A stretch of 64,000 nt of DNA from Klebsiella huaxiensis (GTDB lineage: Bacteria; Pseudomonadota; Gammaproteobacteria; Enterobacterales; Enterobacteriaceae), in assembly GCF_003261575.2 (NCBI RefSeq), contig NZ_CP036175.1, forward strand, positions 2,914,001-2,978,000, given 5' to 3'. The translations under genes were made by a program, and so were the position numbers. The notes beneath the pieces were generated by a model, which saw only the letters and a program-made list of their open reading frames with translations, was not told where the DNA came from and ran no database searches. Shown one piece after another: positions 61,136 to 64,000 of this stretch; position 1 is the stretch's first letter; the number at the start of each line of letters is the position of its first letter.

Positions 61136-61827
61136 GCCGGGCGCTCCGTGACGACATTCAGCCCCATTTGCCAGAAGTTAGCTTCCAGCCGCGTGGCGGT
61201 GGTAAAAATAGTGCTGAGTTCAGCAAAACGTGCCTCGCCGCCGCGCTGTTGCCAGAGCGTTTCCAGCAGGCTAATGGCGGCATTGACGCCGTTCAGGTAG
61301 CCCTCATCACCGTAGTTACGGATCCAGGAGGCGTAAGGATTAGTGGTGAGGTTAGTCGCGGGATCGTGGAGCAGACCGAGGCCGATTTCCGCGTATCCGG
61401 CAACGCAGGGCATCAGCGCCGCCAGCAGATCCAGCGCGTCGCCGGAATAACCAATATCCAGCACGTAGCGGGTGTAGTTGACGGTTTCCGCGGCTTCAGG
61501 TTCGCTGGCCATTGTCACCTCATTCAGCCCCCAGCTGTTGCAGTAGCCAACATGCAGCGGGAGTTCGTCGAGGATGGCGTTCATCGACGCGGCAGCGGTA
61601 CGCATTTCCGGTAGCGTACGCAGTTTGCTGACCAGCAACGCATAGCTGCGGGCAAAGTGGATCAGGAACAGGTAGTCCTGGGTCAGATAGCGACGGAAAG
61701 CGGGTTCGGGCAGGGTGCCGTCGGCAAGTTGGCGCAAAAAGGGGTGGGCGACGTAATGTTGCCAGTCATCACCGGCCTGCTGGCGCAAACGACCGTAAAG
61801 ACCTTGAGTAAACGCGGGAAGAATCAC
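61132..61827 (-). CDS. tenA: TenA-family aminopyrimidine aminohydrolase
   Basis: A 231-residue all-helical protein of the TenA/thiaminase II family, which deaminates aminomethylpyrimidine to HMP for thiamine salvage. The active-site Cys is in LMPCVAGYAEIG; the DYLFLIHFARSYALL helix is also typical. The start is a GTG at 61827 following AGGAGG. It is the first gene after the TPP riboswitch, and its product uses the compound imported by ThiYXZ. Confidence 0.92.
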   Translation of the reverse strand: MILPAFTQGLYGRLRQQAGDDWQHYVAHPFLRQLADGTLPEPAFRRYLTQDYLFLIHFARSYALLVSKLRTLPEMRTAAASMNAILDELPLHVGYCNSWGLNEVTMASEPEAAETVNYTRYVLDIGYSGDALDLLAALMPCVAGYAEIGLGLLHDPATNLTTNPYASWIRNYGDEGYLNGVNAAISLLETLWQQRGGEARFAELSTIFTTATRLEANFWQMGLNVVTERPA

Positions 61828-61899
61828 AGGACCTCCTGATTAAAGGGAGATCCGGGCGTGCTGAAGTGTGAACAGGCAATGGCGCAAAACTGGCGGAAA

Positions 61900-61986
61900 T
61901 GCCAACCCGTCCCTTCGCTGGCATGACCCAGATCAGGTTCAAAGGGTTCGGCTTACGCCATCTCAGCCCTCACGGGACACCCCTCG
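61900..61986 (-). ncRNA. TPP riboswitch (THI element)
   Basis: On the minus strand the segment holds the conserved parts of the thiamine pyrophosphate aptamer: GGGTGTCCCGTG, CTGAGATGG, then ACCCTTTGAACCTGATCTGG and CATGCCAGCGAAGGGA. It is about 75 bases upstream of tenA. TPP binding should lower expression of tenA-thiZXY. The platform between the aptamer and AGGAGG contains CTCC that could pair with it. Confidence 0.95.
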
Positions 61987-62100
61987 GTTTGGCCAATGTT
62001 ATACGACATTCGCTTTTTGATTACAATGCTGTGATTTTGTTGGTTTTATGTGACGTTGTCACGATAGTGTGGCATGAGAAAATGGTTTTGTGCGACATTT

Positions 62101-62179
62101 TGCCGGGTGGCGGCTGACGCCTTACCCGGCCTACGGTGATCGAGGCCGTTGCAAGCCCGGTGAGCGCCACCGGGCAAAT
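62101..62179. repeat. BIME with two opposed REP sequences
   Basis: Two REP units, GCCGGGTGGCGGCTGACGCC...CCCGGC (62102-62130) and GCCCGGTGAGCGCCACCGGGC (62154-62174), lie in the interval between the riboswitch and the dehydrogenase gene. Confidence 0.85.
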
Positions 62180-62193
62180 GTCCCCACGGAAGG

Positions 62194-63366
62194 TTAACGA
62201 AACTCAACCCAGCTGGCGCCGTTATCCGCCGAACGCACGCAGTTCTCCACCCAATGCACGCCGAGCGCGCCGGCTTTGGCATCCGGATACCAGAAGTTTT
62301 CCAGCAGCGCAGCATCGCGGCGATCGGTCGCATCCATGGCGATAGCAAAGCGCCGATACAGGTTTGACCATGCCTCAAACAGCCCCTCGGGATGACCGCC
62401 GCCGATCCTGTCGTCCTGCAAGGCTAGCGGATCGAGATAGGCCATCCCGCGTTCCAGAATTCGCACCGGCTCGCCCTGGATTTCATAGCGAAGCTGGTTT
62501 GGCTGTTCATCCCACCACTCCAGGCTGGCTTTTTCACCGACGATACGTACTTTCTGCCCGTGCATTGAACCGCTGTTGACCGCCGAGCACCACATCAAGC
62601 CGATCGCGCCGTTGTCGTATTCCATCAGCACATGGGCGTTATCCTCCAGCGGGGCGCGGCTTTTGACAAAGCTCTGGCGAGAGCACATCAGACGGGTGAT
62701 GTTGAGCTTCGGGGCCATGGTTTCTGCCAGAAACAGCGGATGAGTGGCCAGGTCGCCCAGGACATAACTGGGACCGACAAATTTCGGGTCAACGCGCCAG
62801 CGGGTGCTGGGGTTTTCCTGCTCTACCGGCTGATTGTGGAAACCGTGTGCGAACTGCATATTGACGATACGGATCTCGCCCAGCAGTCCTTGTTCAATCA
62901 TCTGTCGGGCCTGCAAAATCAGCTGATGCCCGGCGTAGCCATAGGTGACGCCAATGATTTTGTGCTGCTTTTCGCTCAGAGCCACCAGCGCATCGGCCTC
63001 TTCACCGGTAAAACACAGCGGTTTTTCACAGACCACATGCAGTCCGGCTTCCAGCGCAGCGCGGCAAATGGCGTAGTGGGTGTTGTTCGGCGTAGCAATA
63101 GACACCGCTTCAATGCCGTCTTCTCGCGCCGCCTCTTCGCGAAACAGGGTTTCATAGTCGGGATAGCAGCGTTCTGCCTCCACGCCCAGCTGCTGGCCAA
63201 ATTCTCGTCCGCGTTGGGCGTCAATATCAAATGCGCCTGCCAGCAGGGTAAAAGAACCGTCGCGCAGCGCCGCCGAGCGGTGAATATAGCCAATCTGACT
63301 GCTTCCGCCGCCGCCAACCATGCCCCAGCGTAACGATCTGCCAATGGGTTTTGTTCCGTTAATCAT
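62194..63366 (-). CDS. Gfo/Idh/MocA-family oxidoreductase
   Basis: A 390-residue NAD(P)-dependent dehydrogenase of sugars or inositols. The N-terminal nucleotide fold shows RWGMVGGGGSSQIGYIHRSA, and the conserved CEKPLCFTGEEA at about residue 105 has the EKP motif. The C-terminal domain contains GGGHPEGLFEAW with a catalytic-type His. It is 15 bases downstream of an IolE-like gene, suggesting a shared inositol or sugar catabolic route. Confidence 0.9.
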   Translation of the reverse strand: MINGTKPIGRSLRWGMVGGGGSSQIGYIHRSAALRDGSFTLLAGAFDIDAQRGREFGQQLGVEAERCYPDYETLFREEAAREDGIEAVSIATPNNTHYAICRAALEAGLHVVCEKPLCFTGEEADALVALSEKQHKIIGVTYGYAGHQLILQARQMIEQGLLGEIRIVNMQFAHGFHNQPVEQENPSTRWRVDPKFVGPSYVLGDLATHPLFLAETMAPKLNITRLMCSRQSFVKSRAPLEDNAHVLMEYDNGAIGLMWCSAVNSGSMHGQKVRIVGEKASLEWWDEQPNQLRYEIQGEPVRILERGMAYLDPLALQDDRIGGGHPEGLFEAWSNLYRRFAIAMDATDRRDAALLENFWYPDAKAGALGVHWVENCVRSADNGASWVEFR

Positions 63367-63381
63367 TGTTTTCTCTCCTGA

Positions 63382-64000
63382 TTAAAAGCCAACAGAGCGC
63401 AGGTAGCGCAGACTTTCCGTCACTGCCTGCAAACTGCCCTCGACGTTGCGCGGGTCACGTTCCTGCTCAATGGTGATCCAGCCCTGATAGCCGCGCTTAT
63501 CAAGAAACGTGCGTACCGCCGGATAATCAATGGCGCCGCTGCCGAGCGGGCACATTACGCCTTCCGCGCAGGCGGAGAAGAAGTCGATACCGCGTGAAAT
63601 CACGCTCTCAAATACGCCAGGATCGACATCTTTAAAGTGCAGGTAGTCAAGACGTTCGAAATGACGATCCAGCCAGCTGATGGGGTCCATTCCGGAATAG
63701 TAGAGGTGACCGGTATCAAGGCAGAGCCCGGCAACGTCGTGCGGGATTTGCGTTGCCAACAGGTCTATTTCATCGGCAAATTCGATACAACCGCCAGCGT
63801 GAGGGTGGATAACCGGGCGAACGCCATACTCCTGCCACGCCAGTTTGCTGATGGTGATAATGTGACTAATCATCCGCTTCCAGTCGGCGGGGGAAAGCCG
63901 TGGTGCCAGGTCGCTGCGTCCGGCGAATTTGGCCCGTTGCGGATTACCGAAATCAATGATCACCAGGTAGGGCGGTTGGAACGAGTTTCCGGGCGTTTTT
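63382..64000 (-). CDS. Sugar phosphate isomerase/epimerase, IolE-like (5' end outside window)
   Basis: The C-terminal 206 residues of a TIM-barrel isomerase of the AP-endonuclease-2/IolE family. The reading frame stays open to the window edge, so the start lies beyond it. Metal-site motifs include VIHPHAGGCIEF, LCLDTGHLYYSGMD, LHFKDVDP and WITIEQE. Inosose dehydratase is a likely kind of activity given the dehydrogenase partner, but sugar epimerases share this fold. Confidence 0.86.
   Translation of the reverse strand, partial: KTPGNSFQPPYLVIIDFGNPQRAKFAGRSDLAPRLSPADWKRMISHIITISKLAWQEYGVRPVIHPHAGGCIEFADEIDLLATQIPHDVAGLCLDTGHLYYSGMDPISWLDRHFERLDYLHFKDVDPGVFESVISRGIDFFSACAEGVMCPLGSGAIDYPAVRTFLDKRGYQGWITIEQERDPRNVEGSLQAVTESLRYLRSVGF

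Noticed and set aside
1..64000. CRISPR arrays, tRNA or rRNA genes, prophage
   Set aside because: No regularly spaced direct repeats, no cloverleaf I could recognise, and no phage structural or integrase genes were seen.

Overview
The window is chromosomal DNA of a Klebsiella/Raoultella-like member of the Enterobacteriaceae. Many genes give near full-length matches to enteric proteins I recognise (FdnGHI, AraJ, MaeA, Sra, OsmC, YneE, MgtC/MgtB/MgtR, KatG). Coding is dense and GC-rich. There is an ERIC element and there are REP-type repeats. Gene groups typical of Klebsiella are present: the KPN_01854/KPN_01858-type ABC cluster, dat-ddc, and thiYXZ-tenA. The genus is inferred from content only. 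Compared with E. coli K-12 the backbone fdnGHI ... maeA-sra ... osmC is kept, but yddM-adhP and bdm are absent and other cargo lies between the anchors.

Layout. 1-4.8 kb: fdnGHI, nitrate-inducible formate dehydrogenase, with a UGA-encoded selenocysteine. 5-7.8 kb: a PPK2-type polyphosphate kinase, a VOC protein and araJ. 7.8-14.9 kb: a six-gene minus-strand operon of a peptide/opine-type ABC transporter, a luciferase-like monooxygenase and a CMD/AhpD protein. 15.1-17.9 kb: an ERIC repeat, an exported inorganic pyrophosphatase, and an ABC-F ATPase preceded by a leader-peptide attenuator. 18-24.1 kb: maeA, sra, a metallo-beta-lactamase-fold protein with a degenerate metal site, a LysR regulator, a GNAT enzyme, osmC and an MpaB/DUF2236 gene. 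24.3-25.5 kb: a complete IS5-group element. 25.7-33.1 kb: yneE, a YdeP-like molybdopterin oxidoreductase, a LysE exporter, AraC and LysR regulators and an MFS transporter. 33.4-37.5 kb: the Salmonella-type mgtCBR locus with its two-ORF leader and two tiny membrane peptides. 37.5-40.8 kb: a TonB-dependent receptor and a siderophore-type binding protein behind a strong ModE-like operator. 41-45 kb: an arginase-family gene and a divergent TetR gene sharing an operator, then katG. 45-50 kb: LysR, a YdcZ pair, an RhtB exporter and a second PBP2. 50-55.4 kb: a glutamine amidotransferase, an exported epoxide-hydrolase-like enzyme, a two-component system and a DipZ-like thiol-disulfide protein. 55.5-58.4 kb: dat and ddc for 1,3-diaminopropane. 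58.7-62 kb: thiYXZ-tenA under a TPP riboswitch. 62.1-64 kb: a BIME and two sugar/inositol catabolic genes, the last cut by the window edge.

The most interesting regulatory structures are (i) the ModE-like site over the promoter of the TonB receptor/binding-protein pair, which suggests a molybdenum-metallophore system rather than iron uptake, and (ii) the 26-codon leader with mutually exclusive hairpins before the ABC-F gene, which suggests induction by ribosome stalling, as for antibiotic-resistance ABC-F genes. All functional calls rest on motif and family recognition by eye; no database search was run.
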